In this document: positions 1-8,810 of the stretch, piece by piece | Layout of the letters: the number at the start of each line of letters is the position of its first letter | How positions within the stretch are numbered: the stretch's first letter is position 1 | DNA from: Phytopseudomonas daroniae | GTDB lineage: Bacteria > Pseudomonadota > Gammaproteobacteria > Pseudomonadales > Pseudomonadaceae | Direction: 5' to 3' | Length of the DNA: 64,000 nt | Assembly (NCBI RefSeq): GCF_004327285.1 | Contig: NZ_QJUI01000003.1 | Span: 248,001 to 312,000, forward strand | The notes under the pieces: model-generated | Databases searched by the model: none | Told to the model about the DNA's origin: nothing | The model's input: the letters and a program-made list of their open reading frames with translations, nothing else | Made by a program: the position numbers and the translations under genes

Positions 1-467
1 CGCAGGCGGCCGGTAACTGCCCAACTGTCGGCGAACAGCAGCTTCCAGGCGCTGGTTTCATGATCCGGCGATTGGCCCCAGAACACGCTGACCGGAATGA
101 TCTGAGCCTCTTCCGCGCTGTGCTCGCCGAGGGCGCTGACCACCCGTTGCAAGGTCGGCGAAATGCCGCGTTTGTCCTGCCGGCCGAGCCAGTCGGGCTC
201 CGGGGTCAGGTAGAAGAACGCCGCCGGCTCCATCAGGTCGCCCACTGCCACCGGCAACACCGGCCGTGGCAAGCCGGCCTTGGTGCACTCGCGGTCGAGC
301 ACCGCCAGGTCGCTCACCGAAGGCTGCTGCAACACGTAGAACACCGGCTTGCTGCGGTCGAGCTTGAGGGTGAAGGCCGACTGGTTGATGGTTTCCGAGC
401 GCACCCACAGGTACAGCAGGCGGCGCAGGGTACCGAATGCGAGACGGCGAAGCGGGGAGCGGGTCAT
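1..467 (-). CDS. plsB: glycerol-3-phosphate acyltransferase PlsB, N-terminal part (runs off the left edge)
   Basis: Inner-membrane enzyme that acylates sn-glycerol-3-phosphate to start phospholipid synthesis. Only the first ~155 residues are present; the catalytic HX4D region lies outside. The reverse-strand translation begins [20 protein letters not shown] and continues with [58 protein letters not shown] and [12 protein letters not shown], a run typical of the PlsB N-terminal domain. The ATG at 465-467 opens this frame. It is the only clearly housekeeping gene here and marks the left boundary of the catabolic region. Confidence 0.9.
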   Translation of the reverse strand, partial: MTRSPLRRLAFGTLRRLLYLWVRSETINQSAFTLKLDRSKPVFYVLQQPSVSDLAVLDRECTKAGLPRPVLPVAVGDLMEPAAFFYLTPEPDWLGRQDKRGISPTLQRVVSALGEHSAEEAQIIPVSVFWGQSPDHETSAWKLLFADSWAVTGRL

Positions 468-1072
468 ACGGGATCTGGCTGTGGCGACGAGCCTGGGCTC
501 TGGGGGCGTTAGTGTGCCGGATCACCGCCCTGTCGGCAAAATCTTGTAAAACTTGGCGTTTCGCCGCGAAAAGCACATCTGGTGACCGTCTGGTTAGCAG
601 TGAGGCGCTAGAGCACCGCCTGCTGGCCTGTCAGTCACATGCGGCCGTTCGAAGCCCTCTTAGACGCTGTTCACGATCTGCTGCGTTCCGCCAGCAGACG
701 TAACATGTTCGACTGCAAGAAGGCGAGAGCAGCCGGTCGTAGGATGAAAAGAGCGTCATCCACCCTACGGGGTGAGCGTCCGCTTACGCCTTGTAGCGTT
801 CTCTTGATTTCGGCTCGCGAGATCGTGAACAGGTTCTTACACCCTCGAGCAGGCGTCGCACCACTTTCACCAGCCCCAGGTCGCCGATCTGATGGCCGAT
901 GAATAGCACGACGGTTTCCCAGGCGCCGGATCGGCTTCGGCGCTTCCAAGCCCGTCTAACCTTATGCGAAAAAGCTATTTAATTATTTTGTATTCCTTCA
1001 ATTAGGGTATATCGATCCTGCGTCGTGGCCCCTCGTTTTGCCTGGCGCGATGTCCTGCAAATCGAGGTGTGT
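468..1072. other. 600-bp intergenic region with a chimeric repeat and a possible coding remnant
   Basis: No complete gene is visible. A chimeric repeat occupies about 661-838. On the minus strand, about 841-930 can be read without a stop as a peptide containing GAWETVVLFIGHQ and LGLVKVVRRLLEG, which looks like coding sequence cut off by the repeat, but I cannot assign a family. From about 960 the sequence becomes AT-rich (aaaaagctatttaattattt) and probably holds the promoter of the sfnB-like operon. Confidence 0.5.
661..838. repeat. chimeric repeat: family A ends around a family B core
   Basis: The left end reads tgttcacgatctgctgcg and the right end ctcgcgagatcgtgaacagg, the terminal inverted repeats of the family A elements near 42036-42177 and 48810-48950. 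The usual interior (gctcggaatgctcatttac and so on) is missing. In its place is gtcgtaggatgaaaagagcg followed by catccaccctacgg, a short family B element. This is either insertion with loss of the core or recombination between the two families. Confidence 0.7.
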
Positions 1073-2341
1073 ATGGTTCGTCCGACGGCTGCCGAGAACG
1101 CTGTGTCTGCGCTGCAAAATCCCCGAGAGGTCGAACCGGACGTGGCGCCGCGGCTGGCGCCAGCGCGCATCTTGCGCAGTGACGCAGAAGCCCTGCAGGC
1201 TGCCCACGAGCTTGCCGACGCGGCCAGGGCTCAAGCCATCGAACGTGATCGTGAGCGGCAATTGCCCTGGGCGCTGGTCGAGCAGTTCACTGCCAGCGGC
1301 CTGGGTAGCATCGCCGTGCCCCGTGAGTTCGGTGGCCCACAGTTATCCTTCGGCACTATTGCAGAGGTATTCCGCATCATCTCCGCGGTGGATCCCGCAC
1401 TGGGACAGATTCCGCAGAACCAGTTCGGCATCCTCGCCCTGCTGCAGTTGCTGGCGGCCCCGGCCCAGCGCCAGCGCTTGTTCGCCAGCGTGTTGCAAGG
1501 CTGGCGCATCGGCAATGCCGGGCCCGAGCGCAGCAGCAAGCACACGCTGGATCTGCGCGCTCGTCTGCAGCGCGATGGTGAGCGGTATTTCATCAGTGGT
1601 GAGAAGTTCTATTCCACCGGCGCGATCTTCGCGCACTGGGTCGCCGCCAAGGCGCTGGATGACCAGGGGCGGCCGGTGCTGGCGCTGATCCAGCGCGGGC
1701 GCCAGGGGCTACGCATCGTCGATGACTGGTCCGGCTTCGGCCAGCGCACCACGGCCAGCGGCACGGTGCTGCTGGATCGGGTCGAGGTGGATGCCGACAA
1801 CCTGATCCCGCTGTGGCCGTTCGGCGAGCAGCCCAGTATCCAGGGTGCCGTTTCGCAATTGATCCAGGCGGCCATCGATGCGGGCATCGCCGCTGGCGCG
1901 CTGGGCGACGCGATTGCCTTCATCCGCGAGAAGTCCCGCCCCTGGGTCGATGCCAATGTCGAACGGGCCAGCGACGATCCCTATGTGATCGCCGATATCG
2001 GCCGCCTGCAGGTCGACCTGCACGCTGCCGAGGCGCTGCTGCGCAAGGCCGCTCGGGTACTGGATGAGATCAATGTCGGGCCTATCGATGCCGAGGCGGC
2101 CGCGCGTGCCTCGATCGCCGTCGCCGAAGCCAAGGTGCTGACCACCGAAATCAGCCTGCTGGCCAGCGAAAAGCTGCTGGAACTTGCCGGCAGCCGCGCC
2201 ACCCTGGCCGAGTTCGGCCTCGACCGGCACTGGCGCAACGCCCGCACCCACACCCTGCACGACCCGGTGCGCTGGAAGTACCACGCGGTCGGCGCCTACC
2301 ACCTCAATGGGCGGCATCCCGCCCGTCACTCCTGGATCTGA
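1073..2341 (+). CDS. SfnB-family acyl-CoA dehydrogenase-like flavoprotein (first copy)
   Basis: A 422-residue protein of the acyl-CoA dehydrogenase fold, in the SfnB branch linked to sulfur acquisition from sulfones and sulfonates; the exact reaction is not established. Visible family blocks are RDRERQLPWALVEQF, GLGSIAVPREFGG, ALGQIPQNQFG, GEKFYSTGA, DDWSGFGQRTTASG and a C-terminal DRHWRNARTHTLHDPVRWKY. I chose ATG 1073 (MVRPTAAE) because GAGGTG lies just upstream; a GTG at 1025 would add 16 unlikely residues. It is followed after 3 bp by a paralogue, then a DszA-like monooxygenase and a MetQNI-like importer, all one likely sulfur-limitation operon. Confidence 0.85.
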   Translation: MVRPTAAENAVSALQNPREVEPDVAPRLAPARILRSDAEALQAAHELADAARAQAIERDRERQLPWALVEQFTASGLGSIAVPREFGGPQLSFGTIAEVFRIISAVDPALGQIPQNQFGILALLQLLAAPAQRQRLFASVLQGWRIGNAGPERSSKHTLDLRARLQRDGERYFISGEKFYSTGAIFAHWVAAKALDDQGRPVLALIQRGRQGLRIVDDWSGFGQRTTASGTVLLDRVEVDADNLIPLWPFGEQPSIQGAVSQLIQAAIDAGIAAGALGDAIAFIREKSRPWVDANVERASDDPYVIADIGRLQVDLHAAEALLRKAARVLDEINVGPIDAEAAARASIAVAEAKVLTTEISLLASEKLLELAGSRATLAEFGLDRHWRNARTHTLHDPVRWKYHAVGAYHLNGRHPARHSWI

Positions 2342-2344
2342 GCC

Positions 2345-3544
2345 ATGAACGCACCCTTGCATACCGCGCCGGCGCTGATCGGTAGCGATGCCGAAGCGCT
2401 GGAGATCGCCAACGCCCTGGCCGAGGTATTTCGTACCGGCGCCGCCCAGCGCGACCGCGAACGCCTGCTGCCGCATGCCGAACTGGAGCGATTCAGCCGT
2501 TCCGGCCTGTGGGCGATCAGTGTACCCAAGGCGTTTGGTGGCGCCGGCGTATCCAGCGTCACCCTCGCCAAGGTGATCGCGCGAATTGCCCAGGCCGACG
2601 GCTCGCTGGGGCAGATTCCCCAGAACCATTTCTATGCCCTGGAGGTGCTGCGCATCAACGGCACCGCCGAACAGCAGCGTCGCCTGTACGGCGAGGTGCT
2701 GCAGGGCGTGCGCTTCGGCAATGCCCTGGCTGAACTGGGCACTAAAACCTCGCAGGATCGCACCACGCGGCTGATCGCCGATGGCGAGAATTTCCGCATC
2801 GACGGGCGCAAGTTCTACGCCACGGGTGCCTTGTACGCCCAGCGCATCCCCACCCTGGCGGTGGATGAGCAGGGCGTCGGCCATCTGGCTTTCGTACCTC
2901 GTCATGCTCCGGGGCTGGAGATCATCGATGACTGGAGCGGCTTCGGTCAGCGCACCACGGGCAGCGGCTCGGTGCTGTTGCGACAGGTGCCGGTGGCCGC
3001 CGCGGACGTGGTGCCGTTCCAGGCTTCGTTCGAGCGACCGACCACGGTCGGGCCGTTCGCTCAGTTGCTGCATGCCGCCATCGATATCGGCATCGCCCGC
3101 GCTGCCTATGAAGACACCCTGACCTTCGTGCGCAACAGTTCGCGCCCCTGGATCGACTCTGGCGTAGACAAGGCCAGCGACGATCCGCTGACCCTCAAGG
3201 CTGTCGGCCGTCTGGCCATCCACCTGCACGCGGCCGAAGCGCTGCTAGAGCGCGCTGGTGAAATTCTCGACCTCGCTCAGGCGGCACCCGATGCGGCCAG
3301 CGTGGCGGCCGCCTCCATCGCCGTGGCCGAGGCGCGGGCGATAGGTACCGAAGCCTCGCTGGCGCTGTCCAGCAAGCTGCTCGAGCTGGCTGGCAGCCGC
3401 GCCACCCTGGCCGAGCACAATCTCGATCGCCACTGGCGCAACGCGCGAACCCACACCCTGCACGATCCGGTGCGCTGGAAATACCACGCGGTGGGCAACT
3501 ACTACCTCAACGATGCACTACCGCCACGTCGGGGCACCATCTGA
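2345..3544 (+). CDS. SfnB-family acyl-CoA dehydrogenase-like flavoprotein (second copy)
   Basis: A 399-residue paralogue of the preceding gene with the same landmarks: RDRERLLPHAELERF, GLWAISVPKAFGGAG, LGQIPQNHFYALEVL, GRKFYATGA, DDWSGFGQRTTGSG and the C-terminal DRHWRNARTHTLHDPVRWKY block, where the copies are nearly identical. It starts 3 bp after the first copy, and its TGA overlaps the next gene's ATG by one base, so translation is probably coupled. The tandem pair looks like an old duplication. Whether both are catalytic, or they form a heteromer, cannot be told from sequence. Confidence 0.85.
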   Translation: MNAPLHTAPALIGSDAEALEIANALAEVFRTGAAQRDRERLLPHAELERFSRSGLWAISVPKAFGGAGVSSVTLAKVIARIAQADGSLGQIPQNHFYALEVLRINGTAEQQRRLYGEVLQGVRFGNALAELGTKTSQDRTTRLIADGENFRIDGRKFYATGALYAQRIPTLAVDEQGVGHLAFVPRHAPGLEIIDDWSGFGQRTTGSGSVLLRQVPVAAADVVPFQASFERPTTVGPFAQLLHAAIDIGIARAAYEDTLTFVRNSSRPWIDSGVDKASDDPLTLKAVGRLAIHLHAAEALLERAGEILDLAQAAPDAASVAAASIAVAEARAIGTEASLALSSKLLELAGSRATLAEHNLDRHWRNARTHTLHDPVRWKYHAVGNYYLNDALPPRRGTI

Positions 3545-4944
3545 TGGCCAGACAGATTCTGCTCAACGCCTTCAACATGAACAGCGTGGGGCATATCCAT
3601 CACGGCTTGTGGACGCACCCGCGGGACAACGCCACGGCGTTCAACGAGCTGGAGTACTGGACGGATCTGGCCAGACTGCTCGAGCGCGGGCTGTTCGATG
3701 GTTTGTTCATCGCCGATATCCTCGGTGTCTACGACGTGTACGGGCAGGGCGTCGATCTGACGTTGCAGGAGGCCATCCAACTACCGGTCAACGATCCATT
3801 GCTGCTGGTCTCGGCCATGGCCGGGGTGACCCGACACCTGGGCTTCGGGGTGACTGCCAACCTGACCTACGAGCCGCCTTACCTGTTTGCCCGGCGCCTC
3901 TCCACCCTCGACCACCTGAGCGGCGGCCGGGTCGGCTGGAACATCGTCACCGGCTATCTGGACAGCGCCGCCAAGGCCATGGGCCTGCGCCAGCAGGTCG
4001 AGCACGATCGCCGCTATGACCAGGCCGACGAGTACCTGGAGGTGCTGTACAAACTGCTCGAGGGCAGTTGGCAGGACGATGCCGTGGTCGCCGACCGCGC
4101 CCGGCGTGTCTATGCGCAGCCGGGCAGGGTGCACAAGGTGGTGCACCAGGGCGAGTTCTATCAGGTCGAGGGCTACCACCTCAGCCAGCCGTCGCCACAG
4201 CGTACGCCGGTGCTGTTCCAGGCCGGTTCGTCGGCGCGCGGGCTGCGCTTCGCCGGTCAGCATGCCGAGTGCGTATTCATCGGCGGGCACAACAAGGCGG
4301 CGGTGCGCGAGCAGGTCGACAAGGTGCGCGCCAGTGCGTTGAGCGCCGGGCGTCCGGCCGACGCGATCAAGGTGTTCATGGGCATCAGCGTGATCGTCGC
4401 GCCGAGCGAGGCCGAGGCGCGCGACAAGCACGCCGAGTACCTGCGCTACGCCAGCCCGGAAGCGGGCCTGGCGCATTTCTCCAGCTCCACCGGCATCGAC
4501 TTCGCCGAGTACGACCTGGACGAACCGATTCGCTACCAGAAGACCAACGCCATCGAGTCGGTGGTCAAAGCCTTCACCGCCCCGGACAGCGGCTGGACCA
4601 AGCGCCGCCTGCTGGAACAGCACGCCCTCGGTGGCCGTTACCCGGTAGTGATCGGCTCGCCGGCCCAGGTGGCCGATCAACTGCAGGCCTGGTTCGAGGA
4701 AACCGGCCTGGACGGTTTCAACCTGACGCGCATCGTCTCGCCGGAAAGCTACGCCGACTTCATCGAACTGGTGGTGCCCGAGCTGCAGAACCGCGGCCTG
4801 TACAAGACCGCCTACGCCGAAGGCAGCCTGCGCCACAAGCTGTTCGGTCAGGGGCCACGCCTGCCGGGCAACCACAGTGGCGCCGCCTGGCGACGGGCTG
4901 ACGCTGCATCGCCGATTGCCAATGCTGCAAACAACGCTCACTGA
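3544..4944 (+). CDS. FMNH2-dependent monooxygenase of the NtaA/SnaA/DszA family
   Basis: A 466-residue luciferase-like TIM-barrel flavin monooxygenase. The start MARQILLNAFNMNSVGHIHH, the WTHPRDNATAFNELEYWTDL block, the FDGLFIADILGVYDVY segment, TYEPPYLFARRLSTLDHLSGG and GRVGWNIVTGYLDSAAKAMG are typical of the DszA/NtaA subfamily (about 440-460 residues) rather than the shorter SsuD/SfnG type. Members cleave C-S or C-N bonds with reduced FMN supplied by a separate reductase; no reductase gene is present here. Position between sfnB-like genes and an importer suggests oxidation of an imported organosulfur compound. The substrate is not readable from sequence. Confidence 0.85.
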   Translation: MARQILLNAFNMNSVGHIHHGLWTHPRDNATAFNELEYWTDLARLLERGLFDGLFIADILGVYDVYGQGVDLTLQEAIQLPVNDPLLLVSAMAGVTRHLGFGVTANLTYEPPYLFARRLSTLDHLSGGRVGWNIVTGYLDSAAKAMGLRQQVEHDRRYDQADEYLEVLYKLLEGSWQDDAVVADRARRVYAQPGRVHKVVHQGEFYQVEGYHLSQPSPQRTPVLFQAGSSARGLRFAGQHAECVFIGGHNKAAVREQVDKVRASALSAGRPADAIKVFMGISVIVAPSEAEARDKHAEYLRYASPEAGLAHFSSSTGIDFAEYDLDEPIRYQKTNAIESVVKAFTAPDSGWTKRRLLEQHALGGRYPVVIGSPAQVADQLQAWFEETGLDGFNLTRIVSPESYADFIELVVPELQNRGLYKTAYAEGSLRHKLFGQGPRLPGNHSGAAWRRADAASPIANAANNAH

Positions 4945-4963
4945 TCGACCAAGGATGAAAGCC

Positions 4964-5758
4964 ATGTCTACGTTATTGAAAACCCTCGCTCTGGGAGCCC
5001 TGCTGAGCGTTTCCGGCTTGGCCGCGGCGGCGCAACCGCTCAAGCTGGGCACCACCGCTGCCTTCGCCCCTCCGTTGGAAGTGGCGGTCGCCGAAGCCAG
5101 GAAGCAGGGCCTGGAGGTGGAACTGATCGAATTCAGCGACTGGATCGCGCCCAACGTCAGCCTGGCCAACGGCGATATCGACGTGAACTACTTCCAGCAC
5201 GTGCCGTTCCTCGAGAACGCCAACAAGGATGGCGGCTACGACCTGGTGCCCTACGCGCCGGGCGTGATCAACAACGTCGGCCTGTACTCGAAGAAATACA
5301 CCGACATCGCCAGCCTGCCCGAAGGCGCCAAGGTGGCCATCGCCAATGACCCGATCAACGGCGGCCGTGGCCTGCAACTGCTGCAGAAGGCCGGGTTGAT
5401 CTCCCTCAAGCCGGGCGTCGGCTACCGTGCCACCCTCGAAGACGTGACCAGCAATCCGAAGAACATCCGCATCATCGAGCTGGAAGCCGTGCAACTGGTT
5501 CGCGCCCTGGATGAGGTCGATCTGGCCCAGGGCTACCCGCACTACATCCGCCTGGCCGGCACCCACGATCCGGAGTCGGCACTGCTGTTCGATGGCGTGG
5601 ACAACCCGGAGTACATCATCCAGTTCGTCATCCAGCCGGCGAGCAAGGACGATGAGCGCCTGCGCAAGTTCGTCGATATCTACCAGCATTCGCCGGCCGT
5701 GCGCGCCGCCCTCGACAAGGCCCACGGCAAGCTCTACCAGCCGGGCTGGGAAAGCTGA
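4964..5758 (+). CDS. MetQ/NlpA-family periplasmic substrate-binding protein
   Basis: A 264-residue binding protein of a methionine-type ABC importer. After a Sec signal ([19 protein letters not shown], then AAAA) the mature part runs [14 protein letters not shown], with [39 protein letters not shown] and a [12 protein letters not shown] segment as in MetQ. MetQ and NlpA are normally lipoproteins; this signal has no cysteine, so the protein should be soluble in the periplasm. I chose ATG 4964 because AAGGA lies 8 nt upstream; ATG 4955 is too close to it. It overlaps nothing and precedes metN by 2 bp. In this context the ligand may be an organosulfur compound rather than methionine. Confidence 0.85.
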   Translation: MSTLLKTLALGALLSVSGLAAAAQPLKLGTTAAFAPPLEVAVAEARKQGLEVELIEFSDWIAPNVSLANGDIDVNYFQHVPFLENANKDGGYDLVPYAPGVINNVGLYSKKYTDIASLPEGAKVAIANDPINGGRGLQLLQKAGLISLKPGVGYRATLEDVTSNPKNIRIIELEAVQLVRALDEVDLAQGYPHYIRLAGTHDPESALLFDGVDNPEYIIQFVIQPASKDDERLRKFVDIYQHSPAVRAALDKAHGKLYQPGWES

Positions 5759-5760
5759 GC

Positions 5761-6858
5761 ATGAGCGGTTTCGATCCCCATCTGCAGCAGGTCGCCCAGG
5801 CCCGCCAGGACAGCGCCGCGCAGCTGCGTTTCGTCGGCCTGAACAAGGTCTACGACAGCACCGAGGGCTCGGTGCAGGCGCTGCGCGATATCGATCTGGC
5901 GATCACCCGCGCCGAGGTGTTCGGCATCATCGGCCGCAGCGGCGCCGGCAAGTCTTCGCTGATCCGCACCATCAACCGCCTGGAAACGCCGAGCAGCGGT
6001 CAGGTGCTGATCGATGGCGAAGACATCGGCCTGCTCGACGAGGATCACCTGGTGCAGCTGCGCCGGCGCATCGGCATGATCTTCCAGCATTTCAACCTGA
6101 TGTCGGCCAAGACCGTGTGGCAGAACGTCGAGCTGCCGCTGCGCGTTGCCGGCGTGCCGCGTGAACAGCGCCAGCGCAAGGTGCGCGAGCTGCTGGAACT
6201 GGTCGGCCTGCAGGACAAGCACGGCGTCTATCCGGCGCAACTGTCCGGCGGGCAGAAGCAGCGCGTGGGTATCGCCCGCGCCCTGGTGCACGATCCGCAG
6301 ATCCTGCTGTGCGACGAGGCGACCTCGGCCCTCGACCCGGAGACCACCCAGGCGATCCTCGGCCTGTTGCGCGAGATCAACCGGCGCCTGGGCCTGACCA
6401 TCGTGCTGATCACCCACGAGATGGCGGTGATCCGCGATATCTGCGATCGCGTGGTGGTGCTCGAACAGGGCGAAGTGGTCGAGCAGGGTGAGGTCTGGCG
6501 GGTGTTCGGCGCGCCCCGCCACGAAGTCACCCGCACGCTGCTGGCGCCCCTGCGCCACGGGCTGCCGGCGGACGTGCAGGCGCGGCTCAGCGAACACCAG
6601 CAGCAAGCGGAAGACGCGCTGGTGCTGCGCCTGCAGTTTTCCGGCAACAACCCCGAGCCGGATCTGACCGCGGTGGCCGGCGCACTCGGCGGTCGCCTGG
6701 CGCTGCTCGATGGCGGTATCGAACGCATCCAGGGGCATGCCCTGGGTTACCTGCTGCTGGCGGTGAGCGCTTCACCGCACAGCCGCGAAGCACTCTTGCA
6801 CAACGCCCACCAGTTGGCGGATCACGTGGAGGTACTGGGTTATGTCGCTGCTGCTTGA
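5761..6858 (+). CDS. metN: MetN-type ABC transporter ATPase with NIL domain
   Basis: A 365-residue ATPase. Walker A is [18 protein letters not shown], the signature is [15 protein letters not shown] and Walker B is [13 protein letters not shown], followed by the H-loop in [10 protein letters not shown]. The last ~90 residues, from about [15 protein letters not shown], form the NIL domain that in MetN binds methionine and inhibits transport. A ~25-residue N-terminal extension precedes the usual MetN start ([12 protein letters not shown]). It overlaps the permease gene by 17 bp. Retention of the NIL domain implies feedback by methionine or a similar ligand. Confidence 0.9.
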   Translation: MSGFDPHLQQVAQARQDSAAQLRFVGLNKVYDSTEGSVQALRDIDLAITRAEVFGIIGRSGAGKSSLIRTINRLETPSSGQVLIDGEDIGLLDEDHLVQLRRRIGMIFQHFNLMSAKTVWQNVELPLRVAGVPREQRQRKVRELLELVGLQDKHGVYPAQLSGGQKQRVGIARALVHDPQILLCDEATSALDPETTQAILGLLREINRRLGLTIVLITHEMAVIRDICDRVVVLEQGEVVEQGEVWRVFGAPRHEVTRTLLAPLRHGLPADVQARLSEHQQQAEDALVLRLQFSGNNPEPDLTAVAGALGGRLALLDGGIERIQGHALGYLLLAVSASPHSREALLHNAHQLADHVEVLGYVAAA

Positions 6859-7495
6859 GCGCCTCTGGCAGGCGTTTCTCGACACCCTGCTGATGGTCGG
6901 CGTGTCGTCGTTGCTGGCCCTGCTGGCGGGCATTCCGCTGGCGGTGTTCCTGGTCACCAGCAGCAAGGGCGGGATCTTCGAAGCGCCGCGGCTGAACCAG
7001 GTGCTGGGCAGCTTCGTCAATCTGTTCCGCTCTATCCCCTTCCTGATCCTGATGGTTGCGCTGATCCCCTTCACCCGCTGGATCGTCGGCACCAGCTATG
7101 GGGTATGGGCCGCGGTGGTGCCGCTGACCATCGCCGCCACGCCGTTCTTCGCCCGTATCGCCGAAGTCAGCCTGCGCGAGGTCGACCACGGCCTGATCGA
7201 AGCGGCCCAGGCCATGGGCTGCCGCCGCTGGCATATCGTCTGGCACGTGCTGTTGCCCGAGGCGTTGCCGGGCATCGTCGGCGGTTTCACCATCACCCTG
7301 GTGACCATGATCAACTCCTCGGCCATGGCCGGAGCTATCGGCGCCGGCGGCCTTGGCGACCTGGCCTACCGTTACGGTTATCAGCGCTTCGACAGCCAGG
7401 TGATGCTCACCGTGATCGTCGCCCTGGTGGTGCTGGTCAGCCTGATCCAGTTCGCTGGCGACCGCCTGGCCAGGGGGCTGAACAAGCGGGCGTAG
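6842..7495 (+). CDS. metI: MetI-type ABC transporter permease
   Basis: A 217-residue inner-membrane permease with five or so hydrophobic helices. MetI landmarks are [14 protein letters not shown] near residue 60, the EAA-like cytoplasmic loop [20 protein letters not shown] and [27 protein letters not shown] near the C-terminus. The start overlaps the end of metN, indicating translational coupling. It is the last gene of the sulfur operon; a repeat-filled gap follows. Confidence 0.9.
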   Translation: MSLLLERLWQAFLDTLLMVGVSSLLALLAGIPLAVFLVTSSKGGIFEAPRLNQVLGSFVNLFRSIPFLILMVALIPFTRWIVGTSYGVWAAVVPLTIAATPFFARIAEVSLREVDHGLIEAAQAMGCRRWHIVWHVLLPEALPGIVGGFTITLVTMINSSAMAGAIGAGGLGDLAYRYGYQRFDSQVMLTVIVALVVLVSLIQFAGDRLARGLNKRA

Positions 7496-7822
7496 GGGGC
7501 AGAAAGCTACAAGCTACAAGCGGGCGTAGGGTGGACAACGTTCTTTTTGTCCACCATTGCGATCGCAGAGCGGTGGACGGGTCGGGCCGCGCAGGTGAAG
7601 CGTCGTCCACCCTACGACTTCAAGCTTCAAGCGAAAGCATAGGTGTCACGCTTGAACCGCTTTTAACTTGAAGCTTGCCGCTTAAAGCTTGCAGCTTATG
7701 CAAGGTACATTGCATGCAAAGTCATGGGGCGTGACAATGGCGAACGACCATCATGTCGATACTCCTGAACAGGTGACGTAATAGAGGGGTATTCACAAAC
7801 CATTCGCAGTGAAAACAACAAG
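7496..7822. repeat. repeat-filled gap with a family B element (7525-7616) inside an AAGCTT-rich repeat
   Basis: 7525-7616 begins cgtagggtggacaacg, ends cgtcgtccaccctacg and contains ccattgcgatcgcagagcgg; close relatives lie at 34947-35038 and 52863-52954. It is flanked on both sides by a third kind of repetitive sequence, agctacaagctacaagc on the left and cttgaagcttgccgcttaa with agcttgcagctt on the right, as if family B had entered a pre-existing repeat. The right part (from about 7700) holds the promoter/operator region of the gntR gene. No gene is visible. Confidence 0.75.
7707..7722. promoter_or_regulatory. GntR operator candidate, copy 1 (in front of its own gene)
   Basis: ACATTGCATGCAAAGT matches 15 of 16 bases of the perfect palindrome ACATTGCATGCAATGT that lies 2.7 kb away between the divergent dehydratase and TRAP genes. 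It sits about 100 bp before the regulator's start codon. A shared site in front of a regulator and its neighbouring operons is the expected pattern for autoregulation, but binding is inferred. Confidence 0.65.
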
Positions 7823-8800
7823 ATGAAAAAGCACCTTAATAATCAGTTGTACGAAGTCATCTCCTCGAGCATCAAAAAGGGTGCATTGCCAAAAGGTACC
7901 TTGCTGTTGGAAGGGCCTCTGGCAGAGCTGTTTGGTGTAAGCCGTTCCCCGGTACGCCAGGCACTCGTCAATCTGCATGAGAAAGGCCTGATCTGCACCT
8001 TCGACGGGCGCGGTTATCTGGTCGGGGCGGAGCCGGGTAAGGTGCTCAGGCGCAAGCTGGAAGCCAGCGATTTCAAACTGAGCGAAGGAAATACCCAGGC
8101 ACCGCGCAAGACCGAGACCTGGAAGGCGGTCTACAACCAGATTGAGCGCGACTTGCTGCACCAGTCGTTGTTCGGCTCCTACCACATCAATGAACTGGAG
8201 CTGTCACGCCATTATTCGATCAGCCGCACAGTGTCGAGCCAGGTTCTGATCCACCTGTCGCTGATGGGGCTGGTGGAGCGCGACGAGCGCTCGCGCTGGC
8301 TGCTCGGGCAGTGGGACGAGGAACGCCTCGGCGAACTGTATGAGATGCGTCGGCACCTGGAGCCCTATGTGCTGGTGCGCGCTGCAGAGTTCTTGCGACC
8401 GGAACAGCTCAAGGGCTACATCGAGCGCTTGCACCAGGCCATGGCTATCTACCCGGACATGGATAGCCGGCAGTTCGATGACCTTGAAAGCGACCTGCAT
8501 ATCGAAACGTTGGGGCACTGCCCGAACCGACAGATGCTGCAGGTTTTGCGGCGCACTCACTCCCTGCTGCTGTCGGGCAAGCACATTCTGCTCGACAAGA
8601 GCTATTTCCCCGACGAAGAGCCTTTCTTCCGCGAGCACCTGGGTATTTTCGAGCATCTGCAGGCGGGGCGTGCTGATCTTGCGGCGCAGAGCATGGAAGA
8701 ACACCTGGTAGTCGCCGAGCGTAAGGTCAGGCAGCGTTTGGCATACTTCAGGGAGCACAACCGTATTACGGCTGTGCCCTATCTGGAGCTGTTTTCCTGA
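7823..8800 (+). CDS. GntR/FCD-family regulator with two winged-helix domains
   Basis: A 325-residue regulator. The first winged helix covers about residues 1-72 (LAELFGVSRSPVRQALVNLH then EKGLI and a GRGYLVG wing). A second, related unit follows at about 95-155 (WKAVYNQIERDLLHQSLFG, LSRHYSISRTVSSQVLIHLS, MGLVERDE). The rest is an FCD ligand-binding domain (YEMRRHLEPYVLVRAAEFL, DDLESDLHIETLGH, FFREHLGIFEHLQAGRADL) with the Asp/His pattern used for metal binding. Ordinary FadR/FCD proteins are about 230-250 residues with one winged helix, so the duplication explains the extra length. It is convergent with the dehydratase gene, and its likely operators are at 7707-7722 and 10400-10415. Confidence 0.85.
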   Translation: MKKHLNNQLYEVISSSIKKGALPKGTLLLEGPLAELFGVSRSPVRQALVNLHEKGLICTFDGRGYLVGAEPGKVLRRKLEASDFKLSEGNTQAPRKTETWKAVYNQIERDLLHQSLFGSYHINELELSRHYSISRTVSSQVLIHLSLMGLVERDERSRWLLGQWDEERLGELYEMRRHLEPYVLVRAAEFLRPEQLKGYIERLHQAMAIYPDMDSRQFDDLESDLHIETLGHCPNRQMLQVLRRTHSLLLSGKHILLDKSYFPDEEPFFREHLGIFEHLQAGRADLAAQSMEEHLVVAERKVRQRLAYFREHNRITAVPYLELFS

Positions 8801-8810
8801 GGAGAGGCGA

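Noticed and set aside
1026..1042. sigma-54-like promoter (TGG...TTTTGC) before the first sfnB-like gene, as expected for SfnR control
   Set aside because: The spacing between GG and GC is one base too long, and the site is only about 30 bp from the start codon with no enhancer motif visible.
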